Shown here piece by piece: positions 23,601-35,503 of a stretch of DNA of 64,000 nt. Source of the stretch: Gaertneriomyces semiglobifer (lineage: Eukaryota; Chytridiomycota; Chytridiomycetes; Spizellomycetales; Spizellomycetaceae); NCBI GenBank assembly GCA_025558075.1, contig JAHLKF010000005.1, positions 1,146,510-1,210,509 of the forward strand, written 5' to 3'. How positions within the stretch are numbered: position 1 is the first letter of the stretch; every line of letters starts with the position of its first letter. Made by a program: the position numbers and the translations under genes. The notes beneath the pieces were generated by a model. It had not been told where the DNA came from. It made no database searches and saw only the letters and a list, made by a program, of their open reading frames with translations.

Positions 23601-25805
23601 GCCCCAAACCGTTATGGTATGAGTACTGGCCGTAATCAACTCTTGTGTTATCTTATTATAGCGAATACTGACCGATGCGTGATCACCTTTAGAACGGCAT
23701 AATGAGAGGCGTGCGAAAAAGAATGGTTACTCACAATATAGTAGCTTCTAAAGTATGGCACCTGTTAATCGGTTCGAATCTCGCATTATAGAAAGTCATT
23801 CCCCATCCGCATCCCGCAACGTAAATACTCTTTCCTTGCAGAAACGCAATCTCACTGATCTCGTCCTCAACAGTAACAACACTCCTGGGTCGGATACCGC
23901 CGTTTACGCCAATCGCGGTATGTCGTGTGAGGTCATAAAGAGTCGCGGTTCGTGCCGCATCGAGATGCAGAAATGTGTACGGGGTAAGTGTTTCGTTCCG
24001 TTTGGATGTATGTGCATCGACCTCTGTTTCCTCGTCAACCGCGTTCTCGTCATCTTCACCATCATCCTCTGCATCTTCTGAAGATATGGATGCCCCAATT
24101 GCTCCTTCACTCTGAAGATGTTTTCTCACGCGTATGTGGGCGCAGACAAGGCCTCCACTTCGCTTGGGCCTCATGGCGGCCTTTAGCAAAAAACCATGTC
24201 TCAAGGTAATGCTGTACGGGATGCTTTGGTCCCGCAAATGCTGCATCTGCAAAATTCCCAACAACGCAGTGAGACTTGGACTTTTCGTCTCCCAACCAGG
24301 TAGATAGTGGTCCCGCAAAAGTTTCCAGTATTCCTTGGCTGTGCGCTTACGCTTTCCGGTTGACGGACGAGACTTGTGTCTAGGACCTGAAGAAGCAGAG
24401 GCCGCACGCTTGGCATCCGCTGTAATCGAGGTCGCGGAAGAAGGACGCGAACCCGCAGCCATGATGGATAGGCGATTAACGGGATTTGCAAACTCTGCTG
24501 CCGTAGTGACGATTTTCTGCGATATACTTCGAGCTTTGGCGTGTGCTGCAGCTTCCATACGTTCAGATAAAGATTGCGCTATCCGCTTCTGGGATTCTGC
24601 TGCGTCAACTTCTTCGTTTTCCCCGTGTGCTACTGTCGGTGAAACTGCACGTGGTCTCTCAGCATCCCAAATCCGTCCTCCCTGCCTTATGCCTTCATGA
24701 CGGTCGTGATCAATGTTCTTTCCCTCGTCACTGAAGGAGCGTGCCTTCTCAATCTCAAGGTTCTCATTCCAGCTTACTCCTCTCAAAATTGGCGTGCTAC
24801 TATTAATCAATCTCCCGGTTCCAGCGGACAAGGGTCTGATGAAACCCGCAATTCCGGCACTCATGGGCCTTAGTAACGGCTTAAGCTCTCGTAAAATATC
24901 ATGGACTTGGTTCCCAAGTATCCCTCCGCTAATGGAATGTCGCCCACCTGCTGATCTTCGAGAGGTCGACCTAGTTTGACCTGCCGAGACAGATGGGCGA
25001 ACTGTTTTGGTAGGAAGGATACTTGTAAGTGAGGTTGAGGTTTGGCTCATGGCTGCACCATGGATGGGTTTCGACAGCCTACTCTCCGGAAATGCCGACG
25101 ACTTATGCTCCTCAATCGTTTCTTCGACTGAATCCAGTACGCGAGCACTGTCAAGATATCGCTCAGCGGCTGCTAGTGCCTGAAGGGCGTCGTCAACTAT
25201 AGCAGGTTTGTCTAGTAGTTTCGCATATTCGTGCACACATATGACGGGGACGTACCTCTATCTTTATGTTCTCTAATGTCATCATTTTCCAAACTCTCCC
25301 TGACCATCTCCGCTCGCAACGCATCAAGCTCCTCAACCGATACCTTTTCCAAATGAGGATCCGCGATACTTGTAGCAGGTGCCGTAGCGTCTACAGGAGC
25401 CTCCATTATGCTCGGCATGCTACGCCGGTATTCATTGAGCTCGTTCGCGCTGTCTCGTGGTGATGCTGGGAGCAAGCGAGGGTCCGTGGATACCCACTGC
25501 CCCTCGTCCTTGCGAACGAACGAGCCATCTGTATCCACTATGCCATCATCTGCGGTTGCATTAAAGTCCTCACTCGCTCGCACCGTTCCACGTCCTGTCG
25601 TGGCTGCTGATGCAGGAAGAATGACTCCCTCATCCTCCTCATCAGCAAGTCCTGGTACCCATGTGCCTTCGTCATTTGGTGCATCACTCAGAAGCCATCG
25701 ACCGGCGATGTTCGTTTGTGACGAGGCACGAGACGACTCAGCGGATATTACCGGCGTTTCATCATCTGCGGCGCCTCCTGAGGTACCAATGTTTTCATCT
25801 GTCAT
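17681..25805 (-). CDS. Very large WD40-repeat protein, probably cilium/flagellum-associated
   Basis: I assembled 20 exons, 3' to 5': 17681-18063, 18139-19502, 19566-19669, 19729-19938, 19994-20056, 20112-20641, 20698-20812, 20872-21259, 21325-21618, 21670-21817, 21878-22051, 22106-22348, 22404-22738, 22797-22922, 22980-23148, 23213-23336, 23393-23525, 23581-23667, 23735-25211, 25256-25805. Together they give 7017 nt and 2338 residues with continuous phase. The first ~650 residues are acidic and Ser-rich and carry a basic helical block. Residues of about 650-1250 are WD repeats (for example ITQELITASTHTITVW, LFVSCGNDRTLRI, LFVSGSKDGTLRVWD). Then come a charged coiled coil, a HEAT-like helical segment (LLNPVLDVFR to TLLLQLTSPHGELREKATSFL), a disordered region and a highly charged ERK-rich helix near the C-terminus. 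Architecture and company resemble WDR87/WDR97-type axonemal proteins, but I cannot assign an orthologue. The 44-nt intron 25212-25255 is the least certain junction. Confidence 0.78.
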
Positions 25806-26865
25806 TGGTGCAAGTAACCTGCAATATTTGCCTATGCGTGTTTGCAACACGCAGTCTGATTTGAGTGTCCGTAATTGTGTGGACTACAACAAACCCCGGA
25901 GAATTTCTTCTAGCAGGTATTTCATCAAAAAAGTAGACAGATCAAGAAAGTAAACCCTGGTGATTGACGACGTTCAACATTGGACAACCGCACAATGTTA
26001 GAAAGACTTTTTAGAAATATATAAATGTGACAGCCATACAATGTCAATCCATATCGAAAGTGCTAAGCTAACTCCTTCAACCCAAGTCCCCTCTATTTGC
26101 AAGCATAAACGTGCCATATATCAGTCGACGTCCAATTGTAATCTACATCATTTCTCTTCCATCTGGAACCTGCCACTGTCCATAGCCGCTTCGTGATGTC
26201 TCCTAATGCTTGCGAACCTTTGCAGCTCATTATGCTCAGTGCAAGGAGCGCGATGGTTGCTGACGTAACTCCGCCAGTTGGCGCGCCACATTGGTTCGTG
26301 GCGTTACTTATATGTGGTCCCTCTTCGCGAAGCGTGGAACAATTCGAAAGACGTGAAGAGGTCTGTTTGATAGTGAAACCACTTTAAAGCGGATGAAAGC
26401 CGGACTGTTAGGATAAGCGCCGTTCCAAGGTACAAAGGTTCCTCTTACGCAAAAAACAAACATGCACAATCACAAGAACATCTTATTAAGAATATCTCAT
26501 CATTGTCTCTCGCTGTCACAGTTTACTTTTCACATCACATTCCCTACCAAAATATCAAATATGATACAAATGAAAATCATAAAGTTAAAAATATCAGTTG
26601 TGCATGTGCTTCGAATGAAACATCCAACTAATGCTGACAGTGTTCGTTTGCTCAATCGCTCATATTTGTTGCAGGTCATGAATGGCGGGTATCAATAGTA
26701 GTATGTCTTGTCCATTTCATCACTTGTAAGATCCGTGACTTGATTGGAACGAAGTGCTCAATTCTCTCTTCAACCAAGAGGAAGTGGCGGTACGAGGCAT
26801 CACATGATCGGCCGTTGATGTGAACCACTTCATTTGGTATACTCGATAATGCGACTGAATGGCGT
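25806..26865. other. Non-coding stretch upstream of the WD-repeat gene
   Basis: About 1.06 kb between the start of the WD-repeat gene and the 3' end of the histidine kinase. It is locally AT-rich (26440-26700). I found no supported coding frame or RNA gene. Confidence 0.45.
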
Positions 26866-29800
26866 TCAAACAACACCCCATCGCTCCAACACGCTCCAGA
26901 TAATCTCCTTTGTGAAAGGCTTCCCGACAGCTTCGTCCGCTCCCACGTCTCTCAACTGCTGCTCGGCTTCCGCGTTCCCGCGAACCTGGTTGGCCGTCGT
27001 GATGATGATCGGTGCGTGAAATTGCATGGATCGGATGATGCGTGTCGCTTGGTGTCCGTCCTAAAACGCCACCATTAACAAAAATGTCCAGTACGTTTCG
27101 CGAACATACTTCCATAACTTACCATAACAGGCATCACAATGTCCATAAATATCATTGCATACTTGTCCTTGACTCCACCATCTCCCTTCTCACCCCGCCC
27201 TTGTTGAACCATGTCAACAGCCATCTGGCCATTCTCCGCTTGTTCCACAATATATCTCGTCCCGCCATACCATTCACTACGGTTGGGTACTTCACCGCCT
27301 ATACCATTCAAACCGATCACTTCACAGCCTAGCATTTTCTGTAGCATTCGCGCCAAAATACGTCGGTTGATCGTACTGTCGTCCACGATAAGAAGATATT
27401 TGGTTTCGTAGTCAAGCGAACGAGAAGAGGCGGGCGAATCAGGTAAGCGACCGTGGTCGGTTTCAGGCTCGCATTCCGTGTCAGGAATGCGAAGGAGGGG
27501 GAGGGTCTCGGATTGGGGTGTGGGGATGGGAGATGTGGCTAGCTTATCAGACGGGTGTAGTTGGCTCGAGGCAAGGACAGGTCGCTTTGAAGAGGCGTGA
27601 GGGTCATCTAGGGCTCCTGGCGGAATCGTAGACGCTGCTGGTATTGATAGCGTAGAAACCGGCATGGCAGAGTCACCTGTAGCGGGTGTTCCTATACTCG
27701 TCATCTCCAAGGCAAAGCTACGGGCACCGGTTTCACGGCTTCGACCGCTCACCGCGCTCGTTCGCCGTTCTTTCACCACGCCTGATACAAACTCCACACT
27801 TTCGCTTACACCGATGTCCCTTGCTGCAGTATCCCCACGGACATTGACATCTGAGGAAGAAGGACCAATCATCGATAGCCTCTGTCCATCATCACTTCTA
27901 GAGGGTTTGATCTTCTTCTCGGCAGAACCCTTAGCCTTCGTCTGTTCCTTTTCCTTACACCGTTCTTGGACAGTCCTTTCCAACGTCCCCGGCTCACTCC
28001 CACGTTTCTTCCACCCTCGTCGCTTCGAACTTCGCCAATCCTTGCCTTTTCCTTCATGACCATCGACTCCTCGTAAGGGTATTATGATCGAAAAGCGCGA
28101 TCCTTTCCCAACTTCAGTCTCAACACCGATGGCGCCACCCATCAATCTGACAATCTTGTCGGTAATAGCCAATCCAAGTCCGGATCCACCGTACTCACGC
28201 ATTGTCGACACGGCGGCTTGAGCATATGGTCGAAAGAGCGTGGAGACAACCTCCGGTGTCATGCCAATTCCCGTGTCAAAGACCGAGACTTCGATGAGAT
28301 GCCATGTCGCGGTGTCCTCGTCAGTCACCGAACTCGTCAATCCAACGGACGTGCTCGTAGGCGGCGGTGGGGGTGGAAACCTTCTTAAAGGCATCACGCC
28401 CTCAAAGCCTTCATCCACTACCCATCTCACCTTACCCAATCCTTTCCCTTTCAATAGATCTGATGATCCACTTGTTCCGGCCTCATCATCTACTGAAATG
28501 ATTACGTCTTCAATTTCATACCCTGGATCTTTCACTCTCCCACCCGTAGTGCCTCGACCTAGTGTGCTCAGCTTACAGTCGTCCTTATTAGCCTCACGTC
28601 CTTCAAACCGACACCCGCCATACTCGAGTCCCTTCTGACATCGCCAACTTCCCAAAGTCTTTACCTCAACCCCCACCGCACCACCTTCCGGTGTAAATTT
28701 ATAGGCATTGCTGACCAAGTTGTTCAACACTTGCTGCAGCCTTACCGGGTCTGTTTCAACCCATTTTGGTACATCATCTGCAATCGCGCCCCGAAATGTC
28801 ACACTGTGTCCACGCACCAGCTCGGTTGAGCATGAGAAATTTACAGACAGTAGATCCCATAAATCAATCGGTAAATTTTCCAAATTCACGCGACCAGCCT
28901 CAAACCGACCGAGATCAAGGACATCGTTCACGAGGGCAAGCATGTACTCAGAAGAGAGCTTGATCGCGCGGGCGGAGCGGTTGAAAGATGATTTATCGGA
29001 TGCTGCTGTGAGTGTTGACTGGGTACGTTGTAATATGGCTCCCATGGGAGGTCTGGGATTGCGCGGCGACCGAGTATGTGGGTCTATCGTTGCGATAAGG
29101 GAGGGATTAATGTCTGGATCCGGTGCCGCTGCCAAGAGGGTCGCGGCAGCCATGTCGGCGCTCGGTTGGCGACTTCGCGTATCTCGACCGCTAGCCCCAG
29201 TAGTAGTTGCTTTTCTCGACGGTGATGACTCATCAGCACTCGCATTCGCCGCATCCAAATCTTCCAAGAGAAATTCAGCCATGTTGGTTACAGCATGCAA
29301 AGGATTTCGTAATTCGTGGCACAAAAAGCTGAGAAAAATCGCCTTATCATGGTTGGCGCTTTCAGCCGATTCCTTGGCCGCATCCAAACTTTCGAGAGCC
29401 TCTGTCAACTCCATGGTCCGATGCTTCACCTGCACCTCAATATCCTGGTAAGCCCTGTCCAGCTCCATTAATACGGTGACAAAAGCCAGCGCGGTAAAAA
29501 TTAACACACTAAGGAAGAGCTGTATCCAGACCAATTGTTGCGCGAGCGGGAGGGCAGCAGGATAAGACTGTCCGCGATGTGTCCGGGCGAAAAGAAGGGC
29601 GCTCGTTGCCACGCTTAGACCAATAATGAGGCAACTGCTTGCCGCGCCAAACACGCCCAGGAGCGCGGAAACGTACATGACGAGGGGGTAACAGACGTAC
29701 AAACCGGCAATCGCCGAGAGCACAGTCTTTTCGAGCAGAAAAGTCGACAGTGCGGGGAATGCTCCCACAAGGATAAGCGCGACGGCGGATTTCATGGCGC

Positions 29801-30851
29801 GGCCAGGTTTGTTCCGTATGCCATTGCAGACCTCGTTGAATTTGACATCTGCTAAAGAGACAACGAGGGGCGCGACAAGCGCGATGCCGACAAAATTGCG
29901 GCCGAGCCACTTTGCATACGCTCCGCCATAACTCCGTTCCTCGTTGATATACATCCTCGTCATTTGCCCGCCCATGTTGGCAGTGATACCACACATGAGG
30001 ACGCCGATGCCAAACGCCACCATGTGGCGTTTATGCGTGAGATCAATCGCACCCGGCTGGGTCAGCCAAGAAGCGATAAATAGAGCGACCAGCGCAACCG
30101 CGTTTGATTCAATTGTGTTGACGATGGTGAATGCCAGACAGGTTTGCCAATCCCATCCCCAAATAATGTTCAAGACAAAAATGGCAATAGCCATCGTGAC
30201 CAGGTGCACTCGTCGCAGGCGCGGAGAAGAAGCGAGCATGAAACCCACGTAAATGCCGTTCGGTGGCCAAAAAGATGAATAATCTTCAACGGTAAACTGG
30301 AGAGCGGCGTAGCCCACGACAGACCAGATGACACCGGCAGCGATGGCCTTGGAAATGACGACTATCCAAGAGTCTCGGCTCTTACTCGGATCCGCCTCTA
30401 GAAATCCTGTGTACAGGAGACCCTTTTTCCACCACGGCCAATGTTTCCAGAGGGGCTCGGAATCGCCATGTTGAGAATAATAGGTGGAGAATTTTCCAGA
30501 ATGGGAACTTTTTGGCATGCTCGAGCTTGATGTGCTATTTCGCGTGGAACCAGCCATTGCTGGTGGTGATAATCTACGACTACTTCTAAACGCATCTGTC
30601 TGGGAAACGGTACCAGTAGTGTAAATGCCGAATGCTTTGATACAATACATACGAAACCCGAGGCTTACGTTTATAGAGGATGACTTGTCTGCCAGTGTGT
30701 TTGTAGTAATGCTTACAGTTGGAACGACGGGAGCGACGTATTTCAAGTAAGCATCGTGGCCGTTGGTGCGAAAGGCAGCATTCGTGGTCGACGTCGTCGT
30801 CGTCGGCGTGGTTGTGGTGTTCGTCGGAACCGTTGCGGCGATGGAATCCGT
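26866..30851 (-). CDS. MASE1-type membrane hybrid histidine kinase
   Basis: A large exon (27123-30851) and a last exon (26866-27060), split by a 62-nt intron inside the receiver domain, give at least 1307 residues. The order is: Thr-rich extracellular-type leader, a MASE1 sensor with about eight membrane segments (FWPPNGIYVGFM signature near 30,270), a HisKA dimerisation helix with the phospho-acceptor His in CHELRNPL (near 29,320), a long disordered insert, an HATPase domain with N box (NNLVSNAYKFTPEGG), G1 (DTGIGM) and G2 (GGSGLGLAI), a Ser-rich linker, and a receiver domain (IVDDS; phospho-acceptor Asp at 27,141-27,143 in FMDIVMPVM; conserved Lys in GKPFTKE). It would signal through a multistep phosphorelay from the plasma membrane. 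The 5' end is unresolved: an acceptor (CTCTAG) at 30,852 implies an upstream exon, and ATGATG|GTAAGT near 31,080 is one candidate start. Confidence 0.9.
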
Positions 30852-31164
30852 CTAGAGGAAGTAGGAGAAGAGGCAGTGTGTCAGATAGTTTCTCTGCACC
30901 GAAGCACATCCCGGTAGCACGATCATCGCCTCAGAAAAAAGGTGTAATAAGATGCAGTCATTTGGGCTGCCACCCTGTGCACGCAGTTGGAAATCGGCGA
31001 TCCCGATGCGAGCGTGTACAAGCAGCCCCGATTGTCGCCCACGACGGCAGCGTTTATGCATTGACAACTTACCATCATCAATGAGAGACGAGGAGGAGGA
31101 AGAAAGCGAGGGCGTCTCCCCGAAGAATCACATAAGTCGCTGAGCTGGCCGTTATAGCTTCAAA

Positions 31165-31204
31165 TGTGTATGTGTGTGTGTGTGTGAGTGTGTGTGTGTA
31201 TGTG
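31165..31204 (+). repeat. TG dinucleotide microsatellite
   Basis: An interrupted (TG)n tract of about 40 nt upstream of the histidine kinase gene. Confidence 0.8.
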
Positions 31205-31367
31205 AGCCCCACAATTCTAATAGTACCCAAGTCTCAAAAGTAATGTTGTCGATAGTATGTGTTTGCAAGTAAGCGTATTATAGTTTCTCAGACTAAAAAT
31301 ATGCGCCAGTTTGTGGAATGACAATTTGGCAACTGAGGTGGGGTAGCAACAATCTTTTTTACTTTGT

Positions 31368-31379
31368 GGGGGGGGGGGG
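31368..31379 (+). repeat. Poly-G run (12 nt)
   Basis: Twelve G residues in a gene-free stretch; length is likely variable. Confidence 0.7.
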
Positions 31380-33032
31380 ATTTGGTTGTGAGGGTTAACA
31401 GAAAGGAACTTATTAGCAGCGAGCGGGAAGGTAACGTTAGTCAGTGGAATGGATGGGCGGCGGGAGGTTCCCGTCGAGCGTCGGGCGGGTATGTGTGGGT
31501 ATTGGAGGAATGCAGGTAACCTACGCTTTCTTGTTTCTCGATCGAGTATTTGGCATACCTTAGTTTTGAGGGGGACCACGAAATAGATGAATGGCAGCAG
31601 CACGCAGCCCCATTCATGTTCATATTCGTAGTACGTTGCCAGCGCACCACCCCCCAATTTTCAATGGCCAAACGAGGCGGATTTATATCCCCCGTTTTCG
31701 CTGTTTGCCACACGTTAACTCGCTCGCTGGTGTTGCTGCCCATTGCACACACACCACAGCCTGACGTTGAACCGCTGTTATCCCTGCTAACCATACCATG
31801 TAAATTCAACCCGATACGAATACTAATACCCAAGTAAAAATGCACACGCAGGCCGTTGTAATTGTTCGTCTCTCGCATCCCGACGTCTTTTCAATTTCGT
31901 CCATCGCCCGCCCATCCTTTGCATTTGCCACCCCATCTCGATTGTTCCAATCTCTCGGGCACCCATCTTGACAATTGATCCCATTTGTCACCCGCGTATG
32001 GGCGGAGAATGTGCTCATGGACCTATGCATGTGCATATGGCACACGATGGACAGAGAGACGACCTTCCTTTGGATTCAGTTCCAATTTCAAAGGAAAGAA
32101 TCAAACGAACAAGGTTCACTTGACTCGAGACTTGCCTTACACAGCCCCCACTCTCGTGTCAGGTGGCTCTGCCATTTTGCCGCCAGGGCCGAGACCGTCC
32201 GTGAATCTTCTGCCCAGACTGGGCACCTCTGGTGCCCTTGGTAAAAACCTTGTTTTATCCAAACGTTCTGCCTCATGGGTCGTGGGGTCTCAGTGGCTGA
32301 GCACTTTGCCAACTTTAACCCACAAGCACGTTATCGATTCGAACAACCAGACGTGCGAGCTGCAATATCAATAACCGGTGCCAGTTCATACGTACAGCCT
32401 GGAAACTTATTACGTCAGCATGTACGCCGACATGTCCGTCCGCTTGCCACGACCTCCTCCTCCAAAGTCTAGATTTTCCTGCAGGCAATTTCCATTCAGA
32501 ACAGAGACATAGTACTCCCGCGAACACCCTTACGAGTGAAAATAAGGTCGGAGCGACGCAACGAATGATGTCGGAAGTGTCGTAAGGAAGACAAGCAGAA
32601 CAGTGAGGACCATAACAGACTAACTTCGCAAATATACACGCATTTCATCAGTTGGCGGACCAGTCCGAAACAGCAAAGATCATACAAGCATACCAGGTGG
32701 GAGTTTGACTGTAATTGACCAGTAAACATCGGATTCGAGTATATGTAGCAACACCTGTGACGCCAATTGTGCCACACGATATAGAATATCGGTCAGCCAT
32801 TTTGCCGCACTTGTTTTAGCTAAACCGTGAGGTTCTTTCACGTCTTGGTGAGTACTCGTACCGGTTCCGGGCATCCATCTCCAGCTTCTCCCCCTGCGTC
32901 CCACTACTTGTGATTATTCACCTTGGACTCATCATCTTAGCAATGTTCACATACAGAACGGGAGTGTCCGACACTTTACGCGTCAAGATCAAGTACCTTC
33001 ACCTTTAGTACTCCGTAAGAAAGCACTTACCC

Positions 33033-34461
33033 ATGTCCATGAAGCAAGAAAAGGGCCTTATCAACGCCTACCTCGACCAAACAGAGCCAGGACGATGGTC
33101 CGTCCAGGAGTTTCTGAAGTATGGCTCGCAGCAATGCTCAACCTTCGTCAATTATGGTTTGGATACCTGGATGGATACCCTCCGAAAAGTTATTAACCAT
33201 CGATGCGATAAGTTGGCGGCCGGGAAGTCTGAGAACGACGAGCAGGTGACGAAGGGCATTCCCAGCAGAATAGCGGCAGGGCGCGCGATGCTCTCAATGA
33301 AGGTAGAGTGAAATATTTCGCAGCCAGCTGGACCAAATTACTGACATCCTTCCAGCGCGAAGTTTGGGCTAACTTCAAAGCATGGTACCGCGACCAGTGT
33401 CATGCGCATCAGGTAATTATCGAGGTAAACCCTCTCGTGCTAACGGCAGTCAGTCAAAGGGCCAACGTCCTCGGAGAAACCCTGGGGAGAAAGCGACCCA
33501 GTGCAGGGCATTCCAAAGAAAGGTCCTGCATCACCGCGCACGCCAGAGAACCGTCGCGAGTCTTCACCAGCGGAATATCAAGAGGCCTCCCTCAGTGAAG
33601 ACCATGAAACCATCAGCGCTCCCCACGGAAGCGAGTCTGAACGCCATCCGCCTGCCTGTATTCCTCGATGTTGAAACCGATATGGCGGGTAAAGAGCCCG
33701 AAGTTGATTCTTTCTTTGAAGCTATCAACGCATCCCAGCAATTCTTGGGATTCCAAAAAGCCGCATTCCGGATCGGCCAGACACAAGGGTTAACTTTCGA
33801 GAGTCACGTCCATGAGATGTCAGCACTCTCCTCAGTGCTGCTTGTGAAACCGGCAGAGCACTCACGAGTACAGCGAGTTGAATTTTTCCAACAATCATTC
33901 CTCGACAGGTTCGGCGGCCACGTCCTTGCTAGCATTGGGCTTGCGCCAAGTGAGCTCACAGACGAGCTACAACTGTTCTTGCGCAAGACGTGCACAGAAG
34001 TCGCCGCGTTGGGTGTATTGTCAGATTCGCTGGACGCGCGAATTCTCGATCGCATGATTTCGCAGCCAAAGGAAAAGCGCATCTTGGACACGTTCCGGAC
34101 GCTGCTGCGTGACCTTCCAAAAAAGAAAATCAACATGGCGAGTTACACAGAGTCGGATCTGATTGCATCTTATTTGCATTCATTTATGAAGTTGTTTTTC
34201 GGTAGGAACGCTCTCGTGCGGTTATCGTGGCTAAACACAGCTTCAACTGCGGCTGTTCAAGCCAGAACCGAGATGGCCCAGAGCGGCCAAGCGAGACAAC
34301 CGGATATGATAATGTTCACCGTCAAAGCATCAAGGGAGCACCAGGAGGTTGGGTACGGCGAAGTCAAGGTGCAGAGTCGCCAAGAAGACACATTTGCGCT
34401 GAACGTCGACCTTTATCGGTTGGGGAAGTTCGCCATTGACCGTCTTGGCGAACTTCCCTAA
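33033..34461 (+). pseudogene. PD-(D/E)XK-nuclease-like protein, frame cut by a palindrome
   Basis: Four exons (33033-33302, 33356-33412, 33450-33657, 33722-34461) join in phase to 424 residues. Exon 1 is helical, exon 3 is Ser/Pro-rich, and exon 4 carries a globular domain. Its core (QARQPDMIMF, then EVGYGEVK after a short loop) has the D...ExK spacing of PD-(D/E)XK nucleases and resembles the variable, often multi-copy restriction-nuclease-like proteins of early fungi (family-level impression only). The frame stops at TAA 34459-34461, inside a 25-bp inverted repeat. Sequence typical of the domain's C-terminus (ICLYYGVLHGDGLYIVIE) reappears from about 34,570 and splices in phase to a last exon ending at 34,851. 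I therefore think the gene is either truncated by the palindrome or expressed through an intron I could not resolve. Confidence 0.6.
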
Positions 34462-34470
34462 CCGATAAAG
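34411..34470. repeat. 25-bp inverted repeat (hairpin) inside the nuclease-like gene
   Basis: Arms at 34411-34435 and 34446-34470 match at 24 of 25 positions around a 10-nt loop. The right arm supplies the in-frame TAA stop of the upstream gene. The size and perfection suggest a recent inverted duplication of coding sequence, for example by template switching. Confidence 0.85.
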
Positions 34471-34569
34471 TCCAGTAATCACACTGATACAAGTAGTCGG
34501 TAAGTATGCTTGCCTCATACCCACCAATATAAACTTCGTACTTACGGTCTCTTTATTCAACAAGGAAGA

Positions 34570-34851
34570 ACATCTGCCTCTACTATGGGGTTCTGCATGG
34601 GGATGGGTTGTATATCGTCATAGAGGCCGGTCGACTGCAAATGCCGACCAGCTTGGAGGAGATGCTCCCGCTCATTGACTCCATTTCAGTGTTGGAGAAC
34701 TTTTCTGGTAAGTAGGGTTGCGTCGCCGCCCACCATGCCACTTGCCTGACGGACCATCGTAACAGGATGCCAGTATGGCCCATATCGAGCGCATGGTCGC
34801 CAACACCAACCGCCCCCGAACCGTACGCAGCATCCATCACCTACGGCCTAG
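34570..34851 (+). pseudogene. 3' exons of the interrupted nuclease-like gene
   Basis: Two blocks (about 34570-34707 and 34766-34851) separated by a 58-nt GT-AG intron read in one phase through ICLYYGVLHGDGLYIVIE and SLEEMLPLIDSISVLENFSG into a His/Pro-rich tail and a TAG stop. They look like the missing C-terminal part of the upstream gene. A possible linking segment (VITLIQVVG, near 34,475-34,502) precedes them, but its phase does not join cleanly, which supports disruption. Confidence 0.45.
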
Positions 34852-35503
34852 CTGGATGACTTCTCGGACCGCCGCAGAACTTCGTTCGTCTAAGTAATCT
34901 AAAGTAATCAAAGGTGTTTTGCCATTGCGGATTCCATGTTGTTTGCGCGTAACAGTCGGAGTTACGTAATAGTAAATTGTTCTGTTATCGAAAGCATGGG
35001 CGCTTACGCGAGGGTCAGGGTTTCTTAATTGCGCAGCTGCGCGCCTGTAAAAAGGCGTCGTGTCGCTCGTTCTCCCATCCAATCTTCACTTCGTTCTTTC
35101 TTTTGCATTGGCGTCATAGGTTTGCTTTTGCCGTTATAAAGTCAAGTTCCATGGGGTACATGGACGCTGATACCAGTTAGCTCGTTGGCTACTTGGGCTG
35201 GAGCTAGTCACCCCCCTTTCACCAGCTTCTGGCCGGGACAGGGGTGGGGATGGCTTCAGATGTATCTTCTGGACCCGCTCTTCGTTGAGCTTGTGCTTCT
35301 CCTGTGCCTATTTTATATTGCGCTGTGGATTGTCGAGGCAATCTTCAACCTCCAGTTTACTACATGTTTCCCCCACAAGGTACGAAAAGCTGTTTTTGCC
35401 CACTCTTGTGTCATGTTATAACAAATGTATCTCTTTTAGATTCAACAAAACTATTCGACGAAACCCTCCATACAATCCCTCAGTGCTTCTTGGCTTGCGT
35501 TTG
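34852..35503. other. Convergent 3' region
   Basis: About 650 bp between the ends of convergent genes; I see nothing assignable. Confidence 0.4.

Larger units (their letters stand above)
30852..33032. other. Upstream region of the kinase gene and long gene-poor stretch
   Basis: About 2.2 kb that probably contains the short first exon(s) and leader of the histidine kinase (to roughly 31,140) and then no supported gene. It includes a TG microsatellite and a 12-nt G run. Several open frames of 60-146 codons are present on both strands, but none has a recognisable domain or splice continuity. Confidence 0.4.

Noticed and set aside
31217..31878. Two minus-strand frames of 145-146 codons
   Set aside because: Low-quality composition, overlap of different phases and a poly-G run inside; no splice continuity.
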